Source: WHSW01 sp963821025
GTDB taxonomy: Bacteria > Actinomycetota > Thermoleophilia > Solirubrobacterales > 70-9
Length of the DNA stretch: 64,000 nucleotides
Direction of reading: 5' to 3'
NCBI GenBank assembly: GCA_963821025.1
Contig: CAWGCG010000003.1
Coordinates: forward strand, 868,001-932,000
The position numbers and the translations under genes were made by a program. The notes under the pieces were generated by a model that saw nothing but the letters and a program-made list of their open reading frames with translations, was not told the origin of the DNA and made no database searches. Within the stretch, counting starts at the first letter, position 1. Every line of letters starts with the position of its first letter. Shown here piece by piece: positions 8,298 to 18,282 of the stretch.

Positions 8298-8804
8298 TCA
8301 GCCGCTCCAGCCCTTCATCCGCCCGAGCGGAGCCTCGAGGCTGCGCTCCTCGAAGGCGAGGTGCGCGAGCAGGATCTCGGCGAGCGAGTCGAGCGCCGCG
8401 CCGAGCTCGTCGCGAGCGCCGCCAAGATCCTCCTCGACGAGCGTCTCGCACGCCGTCTCGACCCACTGAAGCAGCGCCGAGACCTCGCGGTGATCGGCCT
8501 CGAGCTTGTCGATGATCGGATCGAGCTCAGAATCCACGCGCCGCATCGTCGGAAATAGCGCGATGTCCTCGAGGCGGTGGTGGCTGTGGACGAAGCGACA
8601 GTAGTGCAGGCAGTTCACCTTGAGCTGCCAGAGCGGGCCATTCGTCCGCAGCTCGCCGAGCCGCTCGCGGATCGCGCCCGCGTCCTCGCCTGCGGCCACC
8701 GCTCGGGCGAGATCCGAGACGATCTCGAGGTCGCGACGGATCATCGAGTGGACCCAGAGCAGCTCCTCATAGAGCGGGTTCTCGGTCTCGCCTTCGATCG
8801 CCAT
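8298..8804 (-). CDS. Hemerythrin HHE domain protein
   Basis: 168 residues, mostly helical, with spaced His/Glu expected for a di-iron four-helix bundle: WVHSMIRRDLE near the N-terminus, CRFVHSHHRLEDIALFP in the middle, LEADHREVSALL, and LLAHLAFEERSLEAPL near the C-terminus. This is the HHE cation-binding family (O2, NO or iron sensing and storage; ROS or iron handling in the cytoplasm). The start is the ATG at 8804, where similarity begins. Divergent from the amine oxidase gene, with about 36 bases between starts. Confidence 0.88.
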   Translation of the reverse strand: MAIEGETENPLYEELLWVHSMIRRDLEIVSDLARAVAAGEDAGAIRERLGELRTNGPLWQLKVNCLHYCRFVHSHHRLEDIALFPTMRRVDSELDPIIDKLEADHREVSALLQWVETACETLVEEDLGGARDELGAALDSLAEILLAHLAFEERSLEAPLGRMKGWSG

Positions 8805-8840
8805 CGCAGCGAAGTTAGCGCTGCCCCCTAGGCTGGGCGG

Positions 8841-10318
8841 ATGGAGTCTGGACTCTCGCGCCGCGAATTGCTCCTGCGGGCCGGCGCCGGCGGGGCGGCG
8901 CTGCTGGTCGCGCCCAGTGCGCTCGCGCGCGCCGGTGGTGGCGCCGCGGCGCGGCCGCGGGTGGTTGTTGTCGGCGCCGGGCTCGCCGGGCTCTCCTGCG
9001 CCTACCGGCTCCAGCAGCGGGGGCTCGCCTGCAGGGTGTATGAGGCCAATCCCGACCGGATCGGCGGGCGCTGCTGGAGCGCCCGCGAGTTCGCCGGCGG
9101 CCAGACCGCCGAGCACGGTGGCGAGTTCGTCGACTCGCGCCACAAGCGGATGCGCGCATTGGCGAGACGGTTCGGGTTCCAGCTCACCGATCTCTACGCG
9201 GTCGCGAACCCGGGCGACCCGCGGCTGTGGCTGAACGGCAGGCGGCGCCATCGCTCGAGCCTGCGCCACGCGCGACGTCGCTTTCAGCGCCGGATCGAGG
9301 CCGCCGCGAGGCGCGTCGGCGCCTACGACTACGCCAATGCGACCCGCGCGGCGCGCGCCTTCGACGAACTCTCGGTCGCCGAGTGGCTGGACCGCAACCT
9401 GTCCGGCGGCAGCGCCAGCGCCCAAGGGCAACTGGTCTGGGCCGAGATGGCGAGTGAGTTCGGCCTCGATGCCGACCGGCTCAGCGCGCTCAATCTGTTC
9501 TACGAATACGTCGAGGCGACCCCGGGAGCCGACGAGCGCTATCACGTCGCCGGGGGCAACGACCAGATCGTCCACGCGCTGGCGTCCGCGCTGCCGGACG
9601 GCACTATCCGCCCCGGCGCGCCGCTCGAGGCCTTGTTCAAGCGCGCCGACGGTAGCTTCGGGCTGCGTTTCTCCGGGATGTCACCGGAGGTGATCGCCGA
9701 CCGGGTGGCGCTCGCGATCCCGTTCACGACCTTGCGCCGCGTCGACCTGACCGGCGCCGGGCTCAGCGCCAAGAAACGCGCCTGCATCGATGAGCTCGGA
9801 ATGGGAACCAACGCCAAGGTGCTGATGCAGTTCGAGCGCCGCCCGCAGGCCTACGGCGACTGGAACGGCTACATGATCGGCGACGACCCGTTTCTCTACA
9901 CGTGGGAGAGCACCCTCGGAGAGCCGGGCCGCCGCTCGATCCTCACCACCTACTTCGGCGGGCGCTCGGGCGCCGGCGGACTGCCCGCGTCGTCGGCACA
10001 CGCGCCGACGACCAAGCGCGAGCGCCGGCGCAACCTCGCCAGCCTCGGCCGCGACGGTGCGAGCGGCCTCGGTGGTCTGCGCCGCGGCTTCAACGGCCGC
10101 GCCTGGACCGATCGCTGGGTCGCCGACCCGTGGGCGCGGGGCTCCTATGCGGCCTACCTGCCGGGCCAGTACACGCGCTACTACGGCTACGTCGGCAAGC
10201 CGGAGGGCGCGATCCATTTCGCCGGCGAGCACACCGCGACCACCCACCAGGGATTCCTCGAGGGCGCGGTCGAGTCCGGGGAGCGGGCCGCCGAGGAGAT
10301 CATCGCCGCGGCCGGGAG

Positions 10319-10322
<4 letters not shown>
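8841..10322 (+). CDS. TAT-exported flavin amine oxidase
   Basis: 493 residues. A twin-arginine signal (LSRRELLLRAGAGGAALLVA) precedes an FAD-binding Rossmann motif (VVVVGAGLAGLSCAYRLQQ, about residues 40-58), the GGRCWSA and EHGGEFVDS flavin-contact segments, and a C-terminal FAGEHTATTHQGFLEGAVESG that closes the FAD site. This is the layout of monoamine/polyamine or L-amino-acid oxidases, which yield an aldehyde or keto acid, ammonia and H2O2. Export suggests action outside the membrane. It converges with an HDAC-like deacetylase gene, overlapping by 4 bases. Confidence 0.9.
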
Positions 10323-11410
<1,088 letters not shown>

Positions 11411-11445
11411 CGGGCGAGAATCTATTCGACGTACGATCGGATGGG

Positions 11446-11631
11446 ATGAGCGGCTTTGACGAGCTGATCGCTGCGCGGGCGCCGGTGCTCACCGACGGCG
11501 CGATCGAGACCCCGGTGATGTTCGAGACCGACTATCCGATGGACGCGAACATCCAGGTCTGCGCGATGGTCGGCGACGCCGACGGGCGGGCGATCCTGCA
11601 CCGGATCTAGCGCGGCTACATAAGGGCGCTC
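11446..11631 (+). pseudogene. N-terminal fragment of a homocysteine S-methyltransferase-family gene
   Basis: From ATG 11446 the frame reads MSGFDELIAARAPVLTDGAI and MFETDYPMDAN, closely like the start of homocysteine S-methyltransferases (LTDGAIETR.MFETD). A TAG at 11608-11610 interrupts HRI*RGYIRA, where TAC (Tyr) is expected, so a nonsense change is visible. The similarity stops about 20 bases later and the remaining roughly 250 residues, including the zinc-binding Cys residues, are absent. No function is expected. Confidence 0.72.
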
Positions 11632-11785
11632 CCAACAAGCTCGGCAAGTCGACGGTCAAATTCAAGTTCCTCTCCGACGATACGACCGCGCGGTTTCAGT
11701 GCAAGCTCAAGGGCGAAGGCGTGAAGGCGAGGCTGCCGGCAACATCGGGACGCCGGCCAAAGACAGGTTCAGGGTCGTGGACTGA
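11632..11785 (+). pseudogene. C-terminal fragment of a fibronectin/Ig-like repeat protein
   Basis: Directly joined to the methyltransferase fragment. One frame gives TVKFKFLSDDTTARFQCKLK, the pattern of actinobacterial extracellular repeat proteins (FxFxSxD...FQCKLD). After an internal loss another frame gives AAGNIGTPAKDRFRVVD and stops at 11783-11785, the usual end of such proteins. Only the last repeat remains, in two frames. The abrupt junction with the preceding fragment suggests a deletion that fused two unrelated loci. Confidence 0.6.
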
Positions 11786-11839
11786 GCGCTGTGAGCGAGG
11801 CGGCGAGAGTCCGCTTGAACGCTACGATCTCACGCGCCC

Positions 11840-11913
11840 GCCGGAGTAGCTCAGCTGGTTAGAGCAGCGGAATCATAATCCGCGTGTCGGGGGTTCGAGT
11901 CCCTCCTCCGGCA
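11840..11913 (+). tRNA. tRNA-Met (CAU)
   Basis: A 74-base cloverleaf: acceptor GCCGGAG/CTCCGGC with discriminator A, D arm GCTC/GAGC, anticodon stem GCGGA/TCCGC with loop ATCATAA (anticodon CAU), a 5-base variable loop and T arm GGGGG/CCCTC with TTCGAGT. The CCA end is not encoded. The anticodon stem lacks the three G-C pairs of initiator tRNA and position 1-72 is paired, so this is the elongator Met tRNA; a tRNA-Ile2 read through lysidine cannot be fully excluded. A terminator follows directly. Confidence 0.95.
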
Positions 11914-11919
11914 TCGACG

Positions 11920-11945
11920 AAAACCCCGCTCATGCGGGGTTTTTT
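11920..11945 (+). terminator. Intrinsic terminator of tRNA-Met
   Basis: Stem AAAACCCCGC, loop TCAT, stem GCGGGGTTTT with an uninterrupted T run (six T), starting 6 bases after the tRNA 3' end. A textbook Rho-independent terminator. Confidence 0.93.
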
Positions 11946-12197
11946 GATTGAGGGAACCGACCACGGCTCCGCTGATCGGCCTCCGGGGCAACGCCTGGGG
12001 CAACAGCCTGCAGCCACGCGCGCCTCAGCGGCATCGCCCGGGGCGTCTCTCGGTGGGTAATCTGGCGCTCGAACTGGTCGATCGGCTCGAGCGAGGCGCC
12101 GACGTCTGCGCGCCACGGCTCGAGGACGTCGAGGCTTGGCCCTCTCACCGTGCTGCGGGTCGATCGAGCGCGACACCGGCTAGCGCGCCGGGGTGCC

Positions 12198-13469
12198 CTA
12201 GTGGAGCGCCGACCCGCGGGCACGGGTCACCGCCGTCGGGATGCTCTCCATCGGCGGTGCCTTGTCGCGGGGATGGCGCTCGAACCAGCCCCCGTAGCGG
12301 TTGGCCAGCGAGGAGGCTGTGAGGCCGTGGGCGAAGACCGAGAGCCCCACCGTGAGGTAGACCGCGAGGACCAGCAGGTGCTCGTGGGGAAGCTGGGACT
12401 CCTCGATTACGATCAATGCGAACACGATCGAGGCCAGACCGCGGGGGCCGAACCAGCCCAGGAATCCAACCGTCGGTACCCGAGCGTGCGAGCCCAGCAT
12501 CCCGAGAGCGACGGGCAGCACTCGCACGAGCGTCAGGCTGAGGACCGCGTAGAGGGCGAGCTCCCAGGTCAGGTCACCGAGCGCCGGTCCGAGCAGGATC
12601 GCCCCGAAGAGGATGAAGGTGACCCCGTTGAGCACGCCCCCGACCTCTTCGGTGAGCCGGTTCGTGTCCTCGGGGTCGCGCTTGATCACCGCCCGGAAGA
12701 CCAATCCCGCGACGAAGGCCGCGATGAAGCCCGATCCGTGAAGGGCCACGGCGGTGCCGTAGGCGAGGGCCGCGCCGGCCGCCGGGATCACCTGGCGCCA
12801 GCTTCCCTCGATCAGATCTCTGCGGCCGGCATAGACGACAATGGCTCCGATCAGAAGGCCGCCGACGACCCCTCCGACGATCCCGTAGCCGATCTCCTCG
12901 AGCAGGAGCTCTGCTGGGCTACGCCCGTGCGAGATGTGCGATTCGACGTCTGCGGCCGCAACGGCTGCGAATAGCAGCGGTACGCAGATCCCGTCGTTGA
13001 GCCCGCTCTCGATGTTCAAGCCCTGGCGAATTCGACCCGGGACGCGCGGCGAAGTAACGACCGCCTGGCCGAGGGCGGCGTCGGTGGGCGCCAGGACGAC
13101 CCCGAGGATGACGGCCTCCCAGACCGTCAGGACGTCGAAGATCGCGGCCGCGGCGAACGCTCCCAGGGCAATTGTCAGCGGCAGCCCGATCCCGAGCAGG
13201 CGCAGGGGCACCGAGATCTCGCGTCGCGGCTCTCCGAAGTCGATGCGCGAGGCGTCGGAGAAGAGCACGAACGCCAGCGTCGCCTCGGCCAACGCTCGCA
13301 CGGTCGAGCTGGTGCTCGAGATGTCGATTCCATCGAGGACCTTGGGGCCCACCAGGAGCCCGATCGAGACGAACAGGATCGCGGGCGTTATCGGCGATCC
13401 CGACAGCCGCTTGGAGACCGCGGCGACGGCGATCAGCGCCAGCGCGACGATCGTCAGCGCCCAGTCCAT
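12198..13469 (-). CDS. Cation:proton antiporter (CPA1 family)
   Basis: 423 residues with about 12 hydrophobic segments from residue 2 to 400, opening MDWALTIVALALIAVAAVS. The family hallmark GVVLAPTDAALGQAVV (acidic residue in the discontinuous helix) and GLNIESGLNDGICVPLLF (ND ion-binding pair) are both present. Expected to exchange Na+ or K+ for H+ across the plasma membrane. The C-terminus is short, with no TrkA-C or USP domain. It stands alone, with a 210-base upstream region divergent from a pseudogene. Confidence 0.9.
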   Translation of the reverse strand: MDWALTIVALALIAVAAVSKRLSGSPITPAILFVSIGLLVGPKVLDGIDISSTSSTVRALAEATLAFVLFSDASRIDFGEPRREISVPLRLLGIGLPLTIALGAFAAAAIFDVLTVWEAVILGVVLAPTDAALGQAVVTSPRVPGRIRQGLNIESGLNDGICVPLLFAAVAAADVESHISHGRSPAELLLEEIGYGIVGGVVGGLLIGAIVVYAGRRDLIEGSWRQVIPAAGAALAYGTAVALHGSGFIAAFVAGLVFRAVIKRDPEDTNRLTEEVGGVLNGVTFILFGAILLGPALGDLTWELALYAVLSLTLVRVLPVALGMLGSHARVPTVGFLGWFGPRGLASIVFALIVIEESQLPHEHLLVLAVYLTVGLSVFAHGLTASSLANRYGGWFERHPRDKAPPMESIPTAVTRARGSALH

Positions 13470-13679
13470 CTAGATCCCCCGGATCATCGTTGGCTCGGAC
13501 CGTCGCATGCCGGCCCAAGCTGAACAATGGCGCTGCCATGCCGCGCGCTGTGGTGCCCCCACCATCGCTCGGCGGGTACTCGCTCCCTTGTAGCGCTGAC
13601 CCCCGCAGCGGAGACTGCATCCAGCAGCTGAAGAGCCTCGATGGGCTTGGCTGGAAGCGAAATCGCGGAGGAGGAAGCG

Positions 13680-14536
13680 ATGTCAGACGGCAACGGGCAT
13701 GTCCCACCGATGAATCCCTACGGAGGAGTCGGGGGAGGCGGGATCACGATGCCGCCCTATTACAAGCCGACCGACAGCGTCGGCAGCGGGTCGACCTACT
13801 ACCCGACGTCGGAGGAACTCGGCAAGGACGAGATGCGGATCACCTTCGTCGGCAGCTGCCCGTTCCCGCCGCGGAGAAACCAGGCGGCCACCTGCATTAT
13901 GGTCGAGCTCGGTAATGGTAAGCGCTTCTTTTCGACTTCGGCCCCGGCTGCCTGCGCAACATCCTCGCGATGCAGGTGCCGCTGCAGATGGTCAACGATA
14001 TCTTCCTCACCCACGTGCACGTGGACCACTACGGCGAGCTGCCCTACCTCTTCGCCTCCGCCCCGTGGGCGGCCCGTTGGAAGCCGCTGCGGGTGTACGG
14101 TCCAGCGGGCAGAACGCCCGAGGACGGCACCCAGGCCATGGTCGACGGGATGAGGCAGATGGCCCACTGGTACATCGACAGCTTCAACTCCTCACCGATT
14201 GGCGACGGGTTCGAGTCGTGGAGCTACGTGACCGACCGGCTGCTCTCATTGGACCGTCTCCGCAAGGTGGCGGCGAAGCTGCCCGCGGACATCTGCCGGG
14301 CCAAGGGCGTCGCAGCGGTCTCCGAAGCGCCTGGACGCCGCGCGGTATTGCAGGTGGTGGGCAAGCGGGTGGACGTCGCGCTTGACGGCGAGTGGGGCCG
14401 ACAGCCCCCGCGCACACAGATCGTCGCGATCGGAGCGGCCGGGGCGATGGGTCCCGGGGACCTGAAGAAGCACTTCGCCGCCTGCCTGGCGGAGGTCACC
14501 GGCGACGGCGGAGAGGAGCGGGGTCTGCCGTGCTGA
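13680..14536 (+). pseudogene. Chimera: GntH-like MBL-fold N-terminus fused to CobW C-terminal domain
   Basis: From ATG 13680 the protein reads MPPYYKPTDSV, then GKDEMRITFVGSCPFPP and CIMVELGNGKRFF, matching MBL proteins annotated as guanitoxin-biosynthesis GntH-like. One base is missing near 13922-13935 (FFFDFGPGC expected). In the shifted frame it resumes MQVPLQMVNDIFLTHVHVDH and runs to SFNSSPIGDGFE. At about 14210-14217 it switches without a stop to SWSYVTDRLLSLDRL and RRAVLQVVGKRVDVALDGEW, the C-terminal domain of a CobW/COG0523 zinc-chaperone GTPase. The remainder of the MBL domain and the whole GTPase domain are missing. The segment from 13970 is one open frame of 188 codons. Confidence 0.85.
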
Positions 14537-15867
14537 CCCGGCGACTGGCCGCGATCGCGGCCCTCCTTCTCCCGCCTTTGATGCTGGTCGTGGCGGTCGT
14601 CATCATGGTGCAGGAGTTCCCCCGAGTGTTGTTCGTCTTCGGGTTGCTGCTGATCGCGGTGGCCGCCGCCTGGTACGGCCTGCTTCGCCGGGGCGCTGCC
14701 AGGGCTGTGGGTTTCGCGGCTGGGATTCTCGCGCTCGCGGCCATGGTGATCGTGCTGGTGAACAACGGCGACCACGTCGGCGCCGCGATCGTGATCGTGG
14801 CCGGGCTGGCGCTGGCCTCCGCCGCGGCGAAGGCCGCGATCTCGTATCACGCACCACTCCCCGAAGCGCCGGCGCCGAAGCGCGCCGTCCTCTTCTACAA
14901 CCCGAAGTCGGGCGGCGGCAAGGCGGAGAAGTTCAAGCTCGCCGAAGAGGCCCGAAAGAGGGGCATCGAGCCGATCGAGTTGACGCTCGGCTCCGACCTG
15001 GAGCAACTGGTGCGCGACGCGGTGGCCGGCGGCGCCGATGCGGTGGCGATGGCCGGCGGCGACGGCTCGCAGGCGGTGGTCGCGATGGTCGCCGCCGAGC
15101 TCGACCTGCCTTACGCCTGCATCCCGGCCGGGACCCGGAATCACTTCGCCCTCGACCTCGGGGTCGACCGCGACGACGTCGTCGGCGCCCTCGAGGCCTT
15201 TGTCGACGGTGGCGAGCGCCGCGTCGACCTGGCCGAGGTCAACGGCGGCGTCTTCGTCAACAACGTCTCGCTCGGGCTCTACGCCGAGGCGGTCCAGCGG
15301 GAGGGCTATCGCGACGCGAAGCTGCGGACGATCCTCGACACGCTGCCGGAGGCGCTTGGGCCGGAGGGCGAGGGGCTCGACCTGCGCTGGACCGGGCCCG
15401 GTGGCCACGAGCACTCCTCGGGGGCGGCGATCCTCGTCTCCAACAACCGCTATCGGCTCGGCCGCGCGGTCGGCTCGGGGACCCGCCCGAGGATCGACGA
15501 CGGCTTGCTGGGGATTACGGTGGCTTCCAGCCCGAGCGGGCGCGGTGAAGATAAGGGCCTGCTGCAGCGCCCGTGGCGCGAATGGTCGACCCCCGAGTTC
15601 GAGGTCGACGCGGACGGTCCGATCGCCGCCGGAATCGACGGCGAGGCGATGACGCTCGAGCCACCTCTTCGGTTCCGAATCAAACCCGGCGTGCTGCGGG
15701 TGCGGATCGCCCACGCTCACCCCGGCGCATCGCCGTCTGCCGCGATTCCCGAGGACCTCTGGGACGGTGTGCGTGCATTGGCGCGGGTCGCGGCGGGACA
15801 CCCCCCGGGCGAGCCGGTTCGGCGCCCGGAACAGCTGGACCATGACGCCGCAAATGGACACCACTAA
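14530..15867 (+). CDS. Membrane-linked diacylglycerol kinase-family protein
   Basis: 445 residues from GTG 14530, which has a GGAG-type ribosome-binding site and overlaps the preceding chimera by 7 bases. Residues 1-115 hold three or four transmembrane helices. The catalytic domain follows, with FYNPKSGGGKAEKF (phosphate loop), AMAGGDGSQAVVAM (GGDGS nucleotide motif), IPAGTRNHFALDLG and a C-terminal IDGEAM segment. Such enzymes phosphorylate diacylglycerol, sphingoid bases or other lipids; YegS/DgkB-like. The membrane extension at the N-terminus is less usual. Confidence 0.88.
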   Translation: MLTRRLAAIAALLLPPLMLVVAVVIMVQEFPRVLFVFGLLLIAVAAAWYGLLRRGAARAVGFAAGILALAAMVIVLVNNGDHVGAAIVIVAGLALASAAAKAAISYHAPLPEAPAPKRAVLFYNPKSGGGKAEKFKLAEEARKRGIEPIELTLGSDLEQLVRDAVAGGADAVAMAGGDGSQAVVAMVAAELDLPYACIPAGTRNHFALDLGVDRDDVVGALEAFVDGGERRVDLAEVNGGVFVNNVSLGLYAEAVQREGYRDAKLRTILDTLPEALGPEGEGLDLRWTGPGGHEHSSGAAILVSNNRYRLGRAVGSGTRPRIDDGLLGITVASSPSGRGEDKGLLQRPWREWSTPEFEVDADGPIAAGIDGEAMTLEPPLRFRIKPGVLRVRIAHAHPGASPSAAIPEDLWDGVRALARVAAGHPPGEPVRRPEQLDHDAANGHH

Positions 15868-15881
15868 CCGAGGAGGAAACC

Positions 15882-16100
15882 ATGGACGTCGTCGAGATCG
15901 AACAGAAGGAAACGGTGAGCCGGAAGGAGGTCGTGACCCGACTGCGGAGGCTCGCGAGCCAGCTCGCGAAGGGCAACGACGTCAAGTTCGACCAGGGCGG
16001 GATGGCGATGACGGTCCACATCCCCGACGAGGTCCAGCTCAAGGTCGAGCTCGAGGTCGAGACCGATGGGCGGGAGCTCGAGATCGAGCTGAAGTGGTGA
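15882..16100 (+). CDS. amphi-Trp domain protein
   Basis: 72 residues, almost entirely charged: MDVVEIEQKETVSRKEVVTR at the start and the diagnostic ending ELEIELKW. The amphi-Trp domain is a small amphipathic module of archaea and bacteria ending in an invariant Trp; its function is unknown. It starts 14 bases after the lipid kinase gene with an excellent AGGAGGAAA ribosome-binding site, so it is probably in the same transcript. Confidence 0.9.
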   Translation: MDVVEIEQKETVSRKEVVTRLRRLASQLAKGNDVKFDQGGMAMTVHIPDEVQLKVELEVETDGRELEIELKW

Positions 16101-16150
16101 CGGAGAGTCGACACTGATCGGACAGACACTCAGATGCCAAAGAGGAGAGG

Positions 16151-16300
16151 ATGACGATGCCAAATAGACGCCAGCGCAGACGACGCGCAGCGCATGCGGG
16201 CACCACCACCGGCGGGAGGCAGGCACCGTTGCGGCGGCCGGCGTGCCGGAAGACACTGGCCACGATGTTTGACCCGATCCCGCCAAGGGTCGCCCGGTGA
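16151..16300 (+). CDS. Small basic protein, translationally coupled
   Basis: 49 codons from ATG 16151 (a second ATG at 16157), preceded by AGAGGAGAGG. Very Arg-rich N-terminus (NRRQRRRAAHAG). Its TGA overlaps the GTG of the next gene (GTGA), so translation of the two is probably linked. No family recognised; it could be a leader peptide or a real nucleic-acid-binding peptide. Confidence 0.5.
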   Translation: MTMPNRRQRRRRAAHAGTTTGGRQAPLRRPACRKTLATMFDPIPPRVAR

Positions 16301-17583
16301 GCCCGGCCGACGTGAAGACGAAGAAGACCGGCCGCCGGGCGCTGCCGATCGCCATCATCGTCCTCGCGACGATCATCGGCATCGTCTCGGTGTTCGCGCT
16401 CTGGGCCAAGCGCCAACTGCTCGAGACCGAGACCTGGAGCACGACCAGCGAGCAGCTGATCCAGGACGCCGACATCCAGGCCTCCCTCAACACCTTCATC
16501 GTCACCACGATCTTCGACAACGTCGACGTCCAGGCAGAGCTCGCCGACCGCCTTCCCCCACAACTCGCGCCGCTTGCCGCCCCGATCTCCGGAGCGCTTC
16601 GCAGCGCCGCCGACAATGTCGTCGAAAAGGCGCTCTCCGAGCCAAAGGTCCAGCAGCTCTTCGTCGACGCGAGCGCAGCCGCGCAGAGCAAGCTGATCGC
16701 GCTGATCGACGATGAGGGCGAGTTCGTGGCGACCACCGGCGGGGTGGTGACGATCGACCTCACCTCGGTGGTGAAGTCGGTGACCGCCGAGCTCGGGCTG
16801 CCCGACGTGGCCTCCAAGCTGCCACCGGAGGCGAGCTCGATCGAGATCATGAAGTCGAGCGAGCTCGACGCCGCCCAGAAGGGCCTCAACCTGCTGCAGA
16901 AGATCGGCTATGTGCTCACCGCGCTCGTCCTGTTGCTCTACGCGGCCGCGATCGCGATCGCCGGCGATCGCCGCCGCCAGACCCTGCGCGCGGTCGGGAT
17001 CTCGTTCATCCTCGTCGGCGTCGTCGTCCTCTTCGCCCGCGGTGCAGCCGGCAACCTCGTCGTCGGCTCGCTGAGCGAGGTCGCCTCCTCCGATGCGGCG
17101 GTCGCCTCGGTCTATGACATCGGCAGCTCGCTGATCACAGAGACGGGCCAGTCGATCGTCCTCTACGGGATCGTGATCGTGCTCGCCGCCTGGCTCGCCG
17201 GCCCTACTCGCTGGGCGACCTCGATCCGTCACCGGCTCACCCCCTACCTGCGCCAGCCCGCCTACGCCTACGGCGGGCTCGCGGCGCTGCTTTTGTTGGT
17301 GTTCTGGTGGGACCCGGTGATCGCCACCCACCGGATCGTCCCCTCGCTGCTCTTGATCGCCTTCGCGGCGCTCGGGACCGAGATGCTGCGCCGCCAGGTG
17401 ATCCGCGAGGCGCTCGAACCGCGCGTCGCGACCGCCGACGGGCCCGCGCCCGCGCCGGTCAGCGACCCCCGTGTCGCGGAGATCGAACGGCTGGCCGGGC
17501 TCCGCGACTCGGGCGCGCTCACGGACGAGGAGTTCGCGGCGGAGAAGGCGCGGGTCCTCGGACCTGGGGGTGCTTCTGAATGA
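16297..17583 (+). CDS. Membrane protein with extracytoplasmic domain and SHOCT tail
   Basis: 428 residues from GTG. One transmembrane helix at about 16-36 is followed by a roughly 160-residue extracytoplasmic region, then four hydrophobic helices between about 205 and 355. The C-terminal 30 residues (IERLAGLRDSGALTDEEFAA, then EKARVLG) are a SHOCT domain, an oligomerisation motif found at the ends of many bacterial membrane proteins. No enzyme motif is visible. The amphi-Trp/small-basic/SHOCT/DUF7144 sequence of genes suggests an envelope-stress group, by inference. Confidence 0.75.
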   Translation: MSPADVKTKKTGRRALPIAIIVLATIIGIVSVFALWAKRQLLETETWSTTSEQLIQDADIQASLNTFIVTTIFDNVDVQAELADRLPPQLAPLAAPISGALRSAADNVVEKALSEPKVQQLFVDASAAAQSKLIALIDDEGEFVATTGGVVTIDLTSVVKSVTAELGLPDVASKLPPEASSIEIMKSSELDAAQKGLNLLQKIGYVLTALVLLLYAAAIAIAGDRRRQTLRAVGISFILVGVVVLFARGAAGNLVVGSLSEVASSDAAVASVYDIGSSLITETGQSIVLYGIVIVLAAWLAGPTRWATSIRHRLTPYLRQPAYAYGGLAALLLLVFWWDPVIATHRIVPSLLLIAFAALGTEMLRRQVIREALEPRVATADGPAPAPVSDPRVAEIERLAGLRDSGALTDEEFAAEKARVLGPGGASE

Positions 17584-17690
17584 CCTGTCCGTCCTGGTCT
17601 TCCAGGGCAGCCGCGGCAACGCCGGGACCCAGATCGTCCGCACCGACATCGGCCGCACTCCAGCCGGCCGACTGAAGAAAGGAGTCTCAA

Positions 17691-18073
17691 ATGAGAGGCG
17701 CAGGTCGAGTCGTTTTCGCAGCAACCATGCTGCTCCTCGTCGGCTTCCTTAACGTGATCTCGGCATCGGCGCCCTGGATGACGCGAACTATTTCGCCAAC
17801 GACACGAGGTTCATCCTCACCAACCTGAACACCCTCGGTTGGGTGCTGATCATCCTCGGAATCGTGCAGTTCACCGCCGGCTTCTCACTCATGGCCGGCA
17901 ATGCCTATGGCCGCATTCTCGGCATCATCGGCGGCAGCCTCGGCGCGATCGGGGCACTGTTCTCGATCGGCGGCGCCAACCCCTGGTGGTCGCTGATCAT
18001 CTTCGCGCTCTGCATCTACATCGTCCACGGGATCATCGTCTTCGGAGAGGAGGACGACCGGGCCGCAGCCTGA
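17691..18073 (+). pseudogene. DUF7144-like four-helix membrane protein, frameshifted
   Basis: Starts at ATG 17691 with a good AAAGGAG site (MRGAGRVVFAATMLLLVGFL). Near 17757-17768 one base is missing, so the frame leaves the expected NVIDGIGALDDANYF. The remainder (ILTNLNTLGWVLIILGIVQF to the stop at 18071-18073) is intact in the next frame. Overall length and four hydrophobic helices match DUF7144-type membrane proteins. A single-base sequencing error could explain it. Confidence 0.75.
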
Positions 18074-18282
18074 GCTGATGGTCGCGGGGTTCGCTGCTTG
18101 GCGGGCTCCCGCGACATCGCACCGATCACATACTCCGCATGGAAAAGCGGATCAAACGAGTCAGCGTGCATCCGTATGGGTCGGATATAGGCTGCCGCCG
18201 AAATCAGGCCGTCCGTCGAGCCCCTTCGCCTCTCCCTCGACGGTGCGGTATCCCGTTGAGGACGAGATCGAGGGATCGATAC

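Noticed and set aside
11859..12176. Minus-strand frame ending GGGTRTPDTRIMIPLL
   Set aside because: It is the antisense reading of tRNA-Met and its terminator, a well-known false protein pattern.
11930..12223. Possible transposase fragment (GPSLDVLEPWRADVGASLEP)
   Set aside because: Some resemblance to transposase helices was considered, but the similarity is too weak, no inverted repeats were seen, and the frame crosses the tRNA terminator.
17580..17675. 31-codon frame overlapping the SHOCT gene stop (ATGA)
   Set aside because: Good overlap but low-complexity Ala/Ser/Pro content and no family; probably spacer or a decayed segment.
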